Below are positions 22,111-32,871 of a stretch of 64,000 nt of DNA, piece after piece. The number at the start of each line of letters is the position of its first letter. Position 1 is the first letter of the stretch. The notes under the pieces were generated by a model, which saw nothing but the letters and a program-made list of their open reading frames with translations, was not told where the DNA came from and did no database searches. Origin of the DNA: Castor canadensis. Taxonomy: Eukaryota; Chordata; Mammalia; Rodentia; Castoridae. The position numbers and the translations under genes were made by a program. The stretch lies in contig NC_133390.1 of the NCBI RefSeq assembly GCF_047511655.1, forward strand, positions 135,151,583 to 135,215,582, given 5' to 3'.

Positions 22111-23144
22111 TGTGGTTATTATTAGATTGCTGAGGGTACTCTAACTTGGCTGTCTGGAGACCTTTTGGATCAGCACTTGGAGCTATTGCCAAGAAAGTCA
22201 AACAAGTTTAAGCGATACACTGATATTTTCACCCTGAAGCCTATCTTCTGGATTACACTGTATTTTGAAGGTCTGTACCTATGATCTGGAAATTTTCTGC
22301 TACAGTTGATATCACTAGTATTGAATATTATTTCACAAGGATTTATAAATGCTGTTGATTAAGACTTAAATCCTTGTCTATAGCTCTGGCTTTCATGTGG
22401 ACAAGAGAGAGAGAGAGATAATATTTGTCCCAGCATCCAACCAGTCATAGTTCTCCAATGGACTGCCTGGAAAATTAGCAAATAACTGTAATTCGAATAA
22501 TGCAAAGTGCATCAGAAAAAAGTGGAGGTCTGCCTCTCTCATCCTGTTGACAGGGTTTCATGTGGCCCTAGCAGCTGGGTGATGGAGCCAGGGCCACTTT
22601 GGGGATAATTTCTTAAGGGAGTGATTCTGAAAAAGAACCCTACCAGACAAACTTCTTCAGACAGGAAAAGGATTTAGGATCAGATATACGATCCACCCTA
22701 GTGTTCCAAAATCTGTTTGAAGGGAAAGGGACTTAATCTATTTTTTGAGTGGACAATGGACTGGAGAGTTTCTAGGGAGGCAATTTCCCTATGGAAACAC
22801 TTTGGAAAAGCTGTTCCTAGAGGTTAGAGTTCTGAAGTCCACATAGTGGCCTTCTGGGACGGGCCCCTTGGAAATAGTGCATGTTCTATGACTGAAGAAA
22901 GGTGAAGGGGAACAAAGGAGAATGATGGAAGGGGTGAATTTAACTAAGGTATGTTGTAAGTACTTTTGTAAATGTCACAATGTACCCCCAGTACAACAGT
23001 AAAACTATATATTTTTTATATTTTTGGAAAAATCGTCCTACGAATTTCACCAGACCATGGATAAAGCCTTAAAGTATATGGTGTCCACTGTCCCTGGCAA
23101 TGCTGAAGGCGTTGCTCTTCAGCTGGAGTGTGAGCATGGATTGT
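22111..23144. other. Intergenic, no gene recognised
   Basis: Nothing recognised except a short (GA)n run at about 22,405-22,421. Confidence 0.4.
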
Positions 23145-23262
23145 AGTTGAAAATGTAGATTCTGGTTCAGTAGGTTTGAACCTGTGGTTCTGTTTTTTTA
23201 ACAGGCTTCCCAGGTGATGTGGTGTTCCTGGTCCAGGATGTACCTCAAGTAGCAAGGTTTTA
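23145..23262 (-). mobile_element. MER5A-type hAT element, antisense
   Basis: 'agattctggttcagtaggt', then 'acaggcttcccaggtgatg' and 'caagtagcaaggtt' follow the antisense MER5A consensus in order and spacing. Confidence 0.75.
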
Positions 23263-24049
23263 TAAGACCTATGAATTAAAAAGGGTTAATAAGTAATTGC
23301 TTTTATTCTCCACCTGTAAATCAGAGGTCTATACCAGCTCCTACTTGGCGTGACCTTTACCTTAACCTCACTTAAATTTTCTTCTAAATAAGGTTATTAC
23401 ATAATTTATTACCCAATTCAGAACACTCTTGTAGTGAAAAGGAACACTGAGCCCTAAATTAGAACTAAGACTGTTTTCATTTAAGGCTCTCTTGACTTTT
23501 TTCCTTTTCCATATAATTCCTGGCCTTACATCTTCTTTTATTCCTAAAAGAGTATTTCTTGTTTTCATATTTGCTTTGGTGGGTAAAGAAAGCATCCTGG
23601 TTATCTGTCCAAAGGGAAATGGGACAAGAATAAAAAAAAAAACACTGTTCAAACAGCAAATAAACTATTTAGGATTTGATGTGTATTCATGAGTCACTGG
23701 GTAGGAAGAGGAAAGCTTCTCTAGGTTGGTAAACCACAAACCCTGTGAATCAATAGTATTCCATTTGCTGTTCTAATAATGGCAAACACCAAGGTGTACC
23801 CAAGTGGGTGTGAGGGGTTTCCTTCTTTTTTTTTTTTTTTCTTATAAGATATTTGAACATAGTGCTAAGTTCATTCAGAGGAGACAGGAAGATTTTCAAC
23901 TTTGCTGCAAGGGCAAGGACTTGGGGTTCTGCCTGGGACTCTGGGAGAAAAGTGTGTAGGAGAGACAGGATCATATTGGTGGTGGGTAGGTGGCATGCCA
24001 ACAGTCCTGTTGGGTAGAGCCAAGCCCACAGACTCTCATGGGGTGAAGT
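23263..24049. other. Intergenic, no gene recognised
   Basis: No exon or repeat recognised. A T run lies at 23,828-23,840 and an A run at 23,632-23,642; either could be a tail of an unseen element. Confidence 0.35.
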
Positions 24050-24215
24050 GTGTTCCGTGTTCCTATATTTTATTTAATCCTCTCAGAAAGCCATAGGACT
24101 AGCAATACTTTAAGTAACTAAAGGGGAAATAGAAATCAACGAACCACCATGGGGTGAAGCTAGGGTTCGAATTTGCATCTCCCAGCCTCCAAAGTCATTG
24201 CTTATGTTTGTCAAA
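24050..24215 (-). mobile_element. MIR SINE, antisense
   Basis: 'tattttatttaatcctctca', 'ggtgaagctagggttcga' and 'tctcccagcctccaaagtca' follow the antisense MIR order (catttaatcctcaca ... gagctgggattcgaaccc ... tgactccaaagcc). Confidence 0.7.
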
Positions 24216-24234
24216 GAATGGTTTTTGAGCCTCT

Positions 24235-24320
24235 GTTAACTTCCACACCTGCATCTTGCAGATGAGGAAACCCGGTCCTCAGGACCAAGGATTTTGCAGT
24301 GAACATAACACACCAGGAAA
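24235..24320 (-). mobile_element. Possible second MIR/L2-like fragment, antisense
   Basis: 'catcttgcagatgaggaaac' resembles the antisense MIR segment (cattttacagatgaggaaac), but the following sequence is poorly conserved. Confidence 0.4.
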
Positions 24321-24345
24321 ATAAGAACCTCTCTTGGACTTTTGG

Positions 24346-25423
24346 ACTCATGTTCGTTCTGATGTTATGGTATCCAGCATACACAAGTGTTCTCACATAC
24401 TAGCACCATGTGAGCATGCCTGAGGGACTGTGTGCATGTGTGTGCAAGGGTGTTCTTGCGTGCAAGTGTACATGAGTGCATATGCATTTTGGGTAGAGGA
24501 AGACAGGAAATAATATTTATTGAATCATAAGCATGTGACTGGCACTGAGCCAAGACCTTCCCCTAAGTTACCATCATCTGTCTTTTTCAGGTAATAAAAC
24601 TTACATTATGGAATTTTTAATATTTGAGTTAGATAATTTATAATTTATAACATGATAATCACTTTTAAGAGTCATAGGCTATAACGTACGTTTCCCTAGA
24701 CACAATAAATGACTCTAAAGATCTGCAGTGATTTACATTTGACCTGGAGATTAGCACCACATTGGAGTATAGAGATGTGCCAAGTAAGCAAATGCTGGGT
24801 CAATTTGCTGGTCTAACACGCCCCCTGGTGGTCAAAATACCCCAGGTTTTACAGCTATTAGACAATTCTGTCTAGAAGTGTTTTTAATGATTAAAAAAAG
24901 GATGAAGCCCAAATATGACACAACTGGCTAAAAAAATGCATGGCACCATTTTAGGGATACAAATGTGTCTCTGTTTAACATAAAATACATCATAAGTCTT
25001 GCCACTTCATTTTTTTAAGCTAGATGATTCACATACTCTGGTACTTTTCATTGATGCCTCAACATGGCTCTGTTTTGAACTACTTTGCTACAAACTTTTA
25101 CTTGTTGACACATCAGAAAGAAGGCTATTTTGTAAAGGCAGAATGTAAAGGTGAGACAAAGGACATGTGCTGAACTATAGTTTGACATAAAACGGATATT
25201 CTTTATTATTTAGTATGCACCACTTATTTTTCTCCCCCGCCAAGGATAGTTTATAGATAATTTAAAAGACTAAAATTCAGTGATCTATTAGTTAACAAGG
25301 TCCACTGAAACTCATACAGGTTTACAGATAAGCTTGTATTCTCAGGTGATTCTATGATATAGTATTTTTCTGAAATCATCCTTAGTAAATTTCCACAGGA
25401 ACATTTTATTTTCTTAAAATCAC
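24346..25423. other. Intergenic; contains a CTCF-like motif
   Basis: No gene or repeat is recognised. A TG-rich patch lies at 24,430-24,480. The CTCF-like site at 24,819-24,833 is annotated separately. Confidence 0.4.
24819..24833 (-). promoter_or_regulatory. Candidate CTCF binding motif
   Basis: The + strand reads CGCCCCCTGGTGGTC, so the - strand contains CCACCAGGGGGCG. That is a full match to the core CTCF consensus CCASYAGRGGGCR, including the invariant AGGGGGC. It lies in anonymous A/T-rich sequence, not in a SINE. The motif match is directly visible; occupancy and boundary function are inference. Confidence 0.6.
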
Positions 25424-25617
25424 AGCCAGGCACTGATGCCTCAAGTCTGTACTCCTAACTACTCAAGAGGAAGAGATCAGGAGGATCGAGGTTCAAAGCC
25501 AGCCCCAGGACAAATAGTCACAAAACCCTATCTTGAAAAAATACAACACAAAAAAGGGCTGGTAGAGTGGCTTAAGGTGTAGGACTGAGTTCAAGCCCCG
25601 GTATCACACACACAAAA
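25424..25617 (+). mobile_element. Composite B1-like + ID-like SINE
   Basis: The 7SL-type left monomer ('gatgcctcaagtctgtactc', 'gaggatcgaggttcaaagcc') is joined through an A-rich linker to a degraded tRNA-derived monomer ('ggtagagtggcttaaggtgt', 'gagttcaagccccggta') with a (CA)n tail. A short repeat AAAATCAC at 25,416-25,423 and 25,614-25,621 may be its target-site duplication. Confidence 0.8.
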
Positions 25618-25618
25618 T

Positions 25619-26235
25619 CACTTTATTACAGTGTGCTCAACATATATAAAGCTATACAAATTTATGGTATATACCTCTCAAAGTTTCCTCCTCCCATCAG
25701 TATTATCATTATTATTGTAAGAGCACTTAAGATCAACTGTTTTAGAAATTAAGTGTATAATATGGTATTATTAACTGTAGTCACCATGCTGGGCATTAGA
25801 GATCCAGGATTTATTAAACCCACATAACTGAAACTTTTCATCCTTTGACAGAGCTCTCCACATTTCTCCATCCCCACCCATAGCAACCACCATTCCACTC
25901 TCTGCTTTTATGATATGACTACTTTAGATTCCACATGGAAGTTAGAGCATGTGGTCTTCATCTTTCTGTGCTTGGTTTATTTCACTTAGCAGACTTTCCT
26001 CCTGGTCCATCCATACTATTGCAAATGACAGGTTTCCCTTCTTGTTTTAAAAGGCTGAATAATACCCTTTATGTATACACCACATTCGCTCCACTCATCC
26101 ACAGATGGAATTTAGGCTGTTTCCATATTTTGGCTATTATATATAATGCTACCATGAATGCAGGGGTGCAGGCATCTCTTCAGACTCCAGTGGGAGTCTT
26201 TTTCTTGCTGTTGACCCTGCTTTGGATATATCAGT
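25619..26235 (-). mobile_element. Old L1M (L1MA/MB-like) 3' end, antisense
   Basis: It follows the antisense L1M 3'UTR in order: 'tgtagtcaccatgctg', 'caaccaccattccactctct', 'tctttctgtgcttggttta', 'ccatactattgcaaatgac', 'aggctgaataatacc', 'catattttggctattatat' and 'atgaatgcaggggtgcag'. Diverged, with no intact frame. Confidence 0.85.
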
Positions 26236-26269
26236 AGCCTGTCTCCTTGACTGGGGGAACGAAGCAGAA

Positions 26270-26475
26270 GTGGATGGGTGTTCCTGGTTGAGCACCAATG
26301 TTCCAAAGGTTGACAGCTCAAAGAGTCAAAATTTAAGTCCCAGAATCCAGCCCCAAGCCTAGCTTTCACTAGTTGTGGAAACTGTAATTACTATTAACAT
26401 CCCTGACCTTTGTTTCCTCAGCTGTCCAATAAGGATACTGGCTACCTTTTGGGGACACAGCTCCTGGAAAGCAGG
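26270..26475 (+). mobile_element. MIR SINE
   Basis: 'caaaatttaagtcccagaat', 'ctagctttcactagttgtgg', 'ctttgtttcctcagctgtcc' and 'aataaggatactggctacc' follow the sense MIR layout with a truncated centre. Confidence 0.6.
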
Positions 26476-26995
26476 AGCCACCTCTGTTCATAGTCACCTT
26501 TCTGTCCTTCATGCTGGAGTACTGAAACCACATGTCACGTTAAACTCTACCAAAAATAAGCAAAAAGAACTTCCAGGATATTTCGGGTTCTGAAGGATAA
26601 GACTGACTGAATTATACAACTGACTTCTGAAGACTAACTATAGTGCTTTAGTCTCCCTTCATGCCAACCACCTTGCCATGCCACCAATCCACAGCTGACT
26701 AGATTAGAAACTCTGGTGATGCCCAGTGGCTTCCCACCTTCTAAGATCTGCCTTGAAAAATCACTCTGCCAAGACTCCCACCTTCTGAGACCCCATGGTC
26801 AGGTGTAACAGAGTTGCCTGCTGGCTGCATAAGTGTACTGCGCTTATTGGATCAATGCTTTTTCCTGGTGTTTCTGGGTAGTCAGCAGTAGATATATCTG
26901 ACATAGACAATAAGCTTTGGCAAACACTGGTCACTTCACCTTTTAGACCTTTCTTGCAAAATGGTGTCCTTAACTCAACACTCAGCAGGGCCTGA
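26476..26995. other. Intergenic, no gene recognised
   Basis: No recognisable repeat or exon. Confidence 0.35.
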
Positions 26996-27150
26996 GATGA
27001 GTTTCATTGTGGACCTTCAGTCTATGACTTGTCAGTTCTATGACCTTGGGAAATTTGTTTGAGGTTTAGTTCCATCTCAGTGAGGTGGGGATCAATAAGT
27101 CCTCACCTTACATATATTCTGTGAGGATTAAGGGAGCAAACTCACATTCT
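26996..27150 (+). mobile_element. MIR SINE
   Basis: 'gttctatgaccttgggaaat', then 'gtttagttccatctca' and 'tctgtgaggattaaggga' are ordered as in sense MIR. Confidence 0.7.
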
Positions 27151-27580
27151 CAGTTACAGTTATTATACCTTAAAATTACTTTCCTGCATCGGAGTGCTTC
27201 TAACCCCCAGGACTGCAAAGGAACTACAGACATTTCTGTGATCTTTGGTCCTCTTAGTTGTCTCTGAAGCTTTACTGTGAAAAGACGCCCAAAGACCTGA
27301 ATCTAATTCCAGATTAACATATAGCCATCCTATTATTGCCCAAGGAGAGAACAGGTGGGTGTGAATGAATTCAAACAGCTGGAAACAGTATGAGATCTAA
27401 AGGAGGTGGTTATGAACCTGAACTTCCCCAGGAAATTGAAGCCTATGGTGTGACGACCTGAGACTTGCCCAGCAGAGCCTTTGGTTCTCCTGAATAAAAT
27501 GGAGTAGAAGAACCATCTGTGCCCAGGAGAGTTCAGGGCCCATGGGATAGCTACGTTTGCTCTTTTAAAAAGAATGTGAG
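27151..27580. other. Intergenic, no gene recognised
   Basis: No recognisable repeat or exon. Confidence 0.35.
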
Positions 27581-27898
27581 TCCGGGTGTGGTGGTTCAGG
27601 TATACAATCTCTTCAGGAGATGGAGGTTGGAAGGATCAGGGTTCAAGGCCCACCCAGGCAAATAGTTAGGGAGACCCCATCTCAACACAAAAAGCCTGGT
27701 GTGGTGGCATGCACCTGTAATCCCTGCTGCACAGGAAGTTTAAGTTGGAGGACTGAGATCCAAGCCAGTCTGGCCAAAGATCAGGAGACCATACTTGAAA
27801 AATACCTAGAGGAGAAAGGATTAAGAGGCATGGCTCAAGTCATAGAGCATCTGTCTAGCAAGCAGGAGGCCCTGAGTTCCAACCCCAGAACCTCCAGA
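27581..27898 (+). mobile_element. Trimeric SINE: B1-like, B1-like, ID-like
   Basis: Three monomers lie in series. A degraded 7SL-type monomer spans 27,581-27,690. A second 7SL-type monomer follows from 27,693 ('cctggtgtggtggcatgcac', 'gtaatccctgctgcacagg'). The last is an ID-like tRNA-derived monomer from about 27,830 ('ggctcaagtcatagagcat', 'gagttccaaccccagaa'). The same order occurs at 47,996-48,341. Confidence 0.85.
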
Positions 27899-28149
27899 CT
27901 ATGGGAGATGCTGCATTCTCTATGGGGAGCATTGTACTGTAGAATTTGAGCCCCTTCTTCCTCATTTCTGAAGGCATAGTCTGTGGGCAATGGGTCAGCC
28001 AGCCTGGTCCTCAGCATTCTTGGTCTGAGATTATGAGAATGACCTTTAAATTTGTAAGAACCCCCTTCCAAGTTGCAAGTTAAAGAATCCAGATGAAAGT
28101 GGCTTACTTAAGGATTTTAACTAAGACTTAACAATGTGTCACTCAACTT

Positions 28150-28495
28150 CATATTACTACACCAAAAGAGCTGAGATAATGATCTCATAAAAACAAATGG
28201 TTTATTTCAGCTCTCAGTTTTGGTGGCTCTAGTCCAAGATTGGGGTGGGATGGGACCTTTGCTTTGAGTTTCAGGCAAAGCAGCATATCACGTGGGAGCG
28301 TGTGGTAGAGCAAACTGCTCACTTCATCAGCTAGGGAATCCCTTTCAAGGGTACACTCCCAGTGACCTAAAGACTTTCCAGTAGGCCCCACTTCCCAAAG
28401 GTTCCATTACCTTCCATAGTGCTACTCTGGTGACAAAGTTGTTAATATATGGGCCTTTGGAGGTCATTCAGTTCCTAAGCTATAGCAAATAGTCT
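28150..28495 (-). mobile_element. MaLR LTR, antisense
   Basis: The antisense MaLR pattern is present: 'tggtttatttcagctctca', 'agagcaaactgctcacttca', 'cagtgacctaaagactttc', 'taggccccacttcccaaagg' and the end 'gggcctttggaggtcattca'. Related antisense copies lie at 43,490 and 47,439. Confidence 0.75.
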
Positions 28496-28724
28496 CATGG
28501 GACCAAGCACAATCCTCATGTTCTCTCCTAGGAATTGCAAAGTCAAGCCAAGTGATATCCTTTGCCACTCAGACTCACCCTGAATCCTCTAAGCAGCCAA
28601 AAGTCATGCCTGACAGCCATTTTTCTTGGGGTTGCAGAAGGCTGTTAAATAATTTAAAGAGAAAACAGGAAGAAAGTAAAGAAGGAAAGAGGAAGAAGGA
28701 GAGAGGAAGTGAAGATAAGTATGA

Positions 28725-29025
28725 GAGAGGAAGGAAGGAAGGAAGGAAATAAAGAATGGAGGAAGGAAGGAAGGAAGGAAATAAAGAATGGAGGAAGGAA
28801 GGAAGGAAATAAAGAATGGAGGAAGGAAGGAAGAAAGGAAATAAAGAATGAAGGAAGGAAGGAAGAAGGAAATAAAGAATGGAGGAAGGAAGGAAGGAAA
28901 TAAAGAATGGAGGAAGGAAAGAAGGAAATAAAGAATGGAGGAAGGAAGGAAGAAGGAAATAAAGAATGGAGGAAGGAAGGAGGGAGGGAGGGAGGGAGTG
29001 TTGGAGGGAGGGAAGGAAGGACGCT
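28725..29025 (+). repeat. GGAA-rich minisatellite, 28-32-bp unit
   Basis: Eight copies of a unit with the anchor 'aaataaagaatggagg' followed by variable GGAA/GAAGG words. The anchors begin at 28,747, 28,779, 28,807, 28,839, 28,870, 28,898, 28,926 and 28,957, so spacing is 28-32 bp. The array ends in (GGGA)n. Long open frames on the - strand here encode only Phe/Leu/Pro/Ser repeats and are artefacts. Confidence 0.95.
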
Positions 29026-30342
29026 GGGACTTATGAAGGACTGAGTCTCTGAATAGGAGTTTCTGACTTTCATAGGGAGCTGGCAACTGGAAGTACCAGA
29101 AGGAAAGGCCACTTTTGTAATAGGACCCCTGCTAAAACCAGGTTTGTCAGTAAAGATGAAAACTGCCCCCCAAAAGCCCCTTTCCAGTAGAACCATTCAG
29201 TGAATCCAGCATTGAGAATTCCAGATTCCCCATGAAACCCAAAGCAATTATCTTGGATTAGCAGGAGATCAGGAAAGGCTTACCTCAAGTATTGTTTTCT
29301 AAACTCAGAGGGCTGCCGAAATTATTATCTGGTAATAGTTCCAAAAGCCTTAACACTAGTAACATTTGTTCAAACTGGGAGAAGAAATAAAAGACTGTGA
29401 CAGGGATGCATGCAGTTCACAGGGGATATATTTTAAGTGGGTTTTCTGATATTTGTTTTTATTTCAGGAAAATGCATGAGGACCCTGAGGAGAGGGCTCC
29501 ACCTTTGCTCTTGGGTGACTTTAGAGCCAGGTGCACTGGGGAAAGGTTTGTACAGACATAGGGACTGGATGATTGATTGTTCAAAACAGCTCAGGTACAT
29601 CTGTTGACATCACAGAGTCATGCTTCAAATGCTTCAGAGAGACTGTGCTGTTGAAGGGAGAGTTCATAGGTGCTCACAGTAAACTAATTCTACCCTCTGA
29701 AAGATAGGCAAGGAACAGCAAGGGCTGGGTCAGATGCTATGAAATTAGTCATTTAATTGTGAGGAGTTTTTCTACATGGAATACTCTCACATGTGTATTT
29801 TATAAGGCAACATGAAATAAACAAGTGAAAGTCTATGAAAAGGAAAAAAAACCATAAAGGGTTAAGGTCACAATCATTTCTCAATGTTATCCAGATAGTA
29901 AAGAAGCCACAAATAATTAACTTATCAAAAAGATACCATTCACATGGTATTCTAGTGAAATTAGGGCCACTTAAAACGTTTCTGACTTCAGACTAGGTAT
30001 CTGTTTGTTTTAGAATTGGACTTTTGACAGCCCTAGTTTGTATAAAATGCCTAGTGCCTGGGCACTTACAAGAGGGTATTCTGTTCAGAGGTTCTGTGAT
30101 GCTGGTCCAAAATCCCAGCTGATTCCCCAAGTCACACAGCGGTCTGACTCAGTCTCTGAACTTCCTTACATGAGTGGGGAGAGCATTCAAGTCTAATTCC
30201 TACATTGATTAAAGACTGTTATCTAAAAATTCCTTTTATATAAATTACAAAACCATTTAAATCACTTTTATTATTGTATTTGCAAAAATTGCTAATTTGG
30301 GCAGACAATGCAGACACATTCTATACTTGGCTTGAACTGGCA
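29026..30342. other. Intergenic, no gene recognised
   Basis: No repeat family or exon recognised. Confidence 0.4.

Positions 30343-30382
<40 letters not shown>
30343..30382 (+). repeat. (ATT)n microsatellite
   Basis: About thirteen uninterrupted ATT units. Confidence 0.97.
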
Positions 30383-30889
30383 GTTTGTGTGAACACAGAC
30401 ATTGTTCTCTGGAGCCCCCAAGTGGACACTTGTAGATATTTCTACTGCATAAAGTCACTGGGCTTTCCAAGGACTATAGTCTGAATCTGAGGATGTCCAC
30501 ATGCATTATGCAAAGATGGAAAGAATTTTAGTATTGATTTTGACCTTAACTGCCAAGACGTTCAGCATTCTATTAGGTGAAAATGGGCAAAACAAGGCTA
30601 AGGTGGCATTTTCAGCCACAAGTTCAGATAGAATGGAATATCTGCAGTCCTCTATTCTAAACAGTTGTGCTCTGAGAGGTAGAAAGTCCACCTTGTTCAC
30701 ACCAGGTGTCACATCTGTTCCTTGGCCAGACCTTTTCCTAGAATGTAGTGATCTCTTTACCAGCAAAGGTAAATTATACACATGCTTACTTCATACCACA
30801 CACTTTTGCTCTTCTAAATAAGAAGAACAAAACATGAAACATCCAGTTGTCTTGTGTGATTTTGAAGATAATTCAAGTTTGTTTTAAAT
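30383..30889. other. Intergenic, no gene recognised
   Basis: Frames of 91 and 106 codons are open on opposite strands over 30,501-30,821. This mirror openness and the lack of domains argue against coding. Confidence 0.4.
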
Positions 30890-31091
30890 CATGATTTAGC
30901 GAAGAACCAGAGAGTAAATATCTTAGGCTCATAGATCAAGAGAGAAAATTCAAGAATATTATGCATATACTTATATAACTATTTTAAATGTAGCCATTTA
31001 AAAACAGGTACCATTCTGAGCTCATAGGCCACAGGGAAGAGAGGCTGGCTGGATTTGGCCCATGGACCCTCGTTTTCTGATCCCTGCTGTA
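30890..31091 (+). mobile_element. hAT-type non-autonomous DNA transposon
   Basis: 'ccagagagtaaatatcttag' near the start and 'ctggatttggcccatggacc' then 'tgatccctgctg' near the end belong to the same family as the antisense copy at 20,966-21,195. The centre is A/T-rich and degraded. Confidence 0.6.
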
Positions 31092-31494
31092 GATGTGGAT
31101 TTCCTGTTCAGATTAATGTATAAAGTTAGTGATTCAATGTTACTGCAAACACAGCAGCTCTTTCGTTTTCCAAATAGTGCTGTAAACCTGTAAACCACAA
31201 AGCTCGGTCTCCTGGACCACAGGAAGCAGTCCTGTCTTAGCCTCACCTGTTACCTGAACACCTACCGTTCACTAGTGAAGTTAGATGTATATGGCTCCAT
31301 ATCTAAGAGCACTGACCATCCAGTTGGGAAAATGAGGACCCTAACCTGAGATGATGAACAAGAAGATATTAGCCCAGGCAGTAAGCAGAGACCCAGTGTG
31401 GTCTGAACTACAAGCTTGAGGCACTGTACCCTGGATGGCAGAAACTGTATCTGGCATACTGTGACCATAAGTTATTGCATTAGTTCACTAAACT
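31092..31494. other. Intergenic, no gene recognised
   Basis: No exon or repeat recognised. Confidence 0.35.
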
Positions 31495-32135
31495 AAAAGC
31501 GACCGAGACTCCATGTGTTTGTATTGTGTGAGGTGCTGGGAGTAGAGCAGAAAGCAAGACAGAGAAAGCTGAGAGAGCCCATATTTAAGTAGGCAAGGCA
31601 GACAACACGTGAGTAGACAGAAAATCTAGACAATTGTAAATGGTGATGTGTATGGGAGACAGCAAAGCAGGGTGGTAGTGTCTCAGGATTGATGGTGAAG
31701 GGTTATGACTTTAGGAAGAGCAGGTTATGAGAAAGAGCTGAGAAGACTGAAGGGAACTACAAATGCAAAGGCAGGAAGTCAGGAACCAACCAGCAAGCAA
31801 TGCAGGGATTTGGGCCAGGAAGCACTACCCAGAGCAGGTGTTGGGTGGAGATGGACGTCTTCCATAGGACACTGGAAGAAGAAGTACTGGTAAAGCTGCC
31901 TGGAGAGCTAAGTTCTCTAGACTCTTGGTGTAGTATGAGCAGAGGCACAGAATTGTGGGGAAATAATTTGGGAAACTCTATTCAAGTGTTCCCATTCAGG
32001 CCATCTTAGCAGGCCCCAGGGTGGGTAGAATGGGTGAGTGTGCAGCAATTGGCAAGGATTCAGGGCTGTGAGGGGAGCTGCAGACCTTCAGCCAAAAGCT
32101 TGGGCTCAGTCCTGGAGGTGATGGAAAGAGCAGGT
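31495..32135 (-). mobile_element. L2 LINE 3' region, antisense
   Basis: The order of L2 antisense landmarks is visible: 'gtgctgggagtagagcag', 'agagagcccatatttaagta', 'aaatggtgatgtgtatggga', 'aaatgcaaaggcaggaagtc', then 'aaagcttgggctcagtcctg' and 'gaggtgatggaaagagcagg'. Highly diverged. Confidence 0.6.
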
Positions 32136-32519
32136 CCACAGTGGATCACGGGAGAGCCCGCTGCACTGCGCTGTTCAGGACTGGTTGGAAGGGACAGAAA
32201 CAAGGAGCTTATGTCTTCTTATTTTGCAGTTTTGAAATTTAACCAAAGCTCCATATCCAAGAAAGCAAGGCAGCAGCAGTCCCCTGAGCACTTTGGGGTA
32301 CCTCAGCTTAGCCTTGGTGGTAATCTTACTGTAATGGGAAGCTGACTCCCCCATGGCTGGCTTTAACCATGAACACCTTCACTTTCTACAGATGAAATTC
32401 CAGCACATGGATTAAGATTCTCCAAGAACACAGAGTTCACACTGTTCCTGTAACTATTCTTAGATGTCAACAGCAAGAAAAGAGACAGAGGGAGCCCCTG
32501 AAATGAGGAAGCTGGATTG
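32136..32519. other. Intergenic, no gene recognised
   Basis: No exon or repeat recognised. Confidence 0.35.
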
Positions 32520-32524
32520 GGATC

Positions 32525-32715
32525 CAGTATCTTAGGTTCCAGCTTTGGCTCAGGATCTCCTTAAGCTGTGCAACCTCAGGATAAGTGGTGATTTCTCTGC
32601 ATCCTTTCTTCTGTTCACTCTTCCTCTGCCTCTCACTACCCTGATTCTAAGAATAAAGAGCAGGGTCTGTGCTGGTGTGTATCAAGAAAAATTATCTTGG
32701 GAGCTCGAGAAGAAA
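32525..32715 (+). repeat. MIR-like unit duplicated at 37.2 kb (copy A)
   Basis: The left half looks like a MIR core. It shares derived features with the copy at 37,228-37,413, notably 'ctccttaagctgtgcaac' against 'ctccttaaactgtgtaac'. The similarity runs on past the MIR end through 'ttctaagaataaagagcag' and 'aattatcttgggagct'. The two are therefore related as a ~190-bp block and not merely as two members of MIR. Confidence 0.6.
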
Positions 32716-32795
32716 GCAAAGCAAATGAAACAATTCCTGGCCTTGTGGAAGAAAAGGAATCAGAGACCTGGGAGAAGAGTCTTATCATTTGCATG

Positions 32796-32871
32796 TTTGT
32801 TTGTTTGTTTGCATTACTGGGTTTGCACATTTGCCAGCAGGTGCTCTACCACTTGACCATGCCTCCAGTCC
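32796..32871 (-). mobile_element. ID-like tRNA-derived SINE, antisense
   Basis: 'gcattactgggtttgcacat' and 'gcaggtgctctaccactt' are the reverse complement of the ID-like B-box and A-box regions. The sense tail is the (TTTG) run at 32,796-32,811 read on the other strand. Confidence 0.8.

Noticed and set aside
28604..29196. Open frames of 160 and 180 codons on the - strand
   Set aside because: They read through the GGAA minisatellite in different frames, giving Phe/Leu/Pro/Ser repeats; a repeat array with no stops explains them fully.
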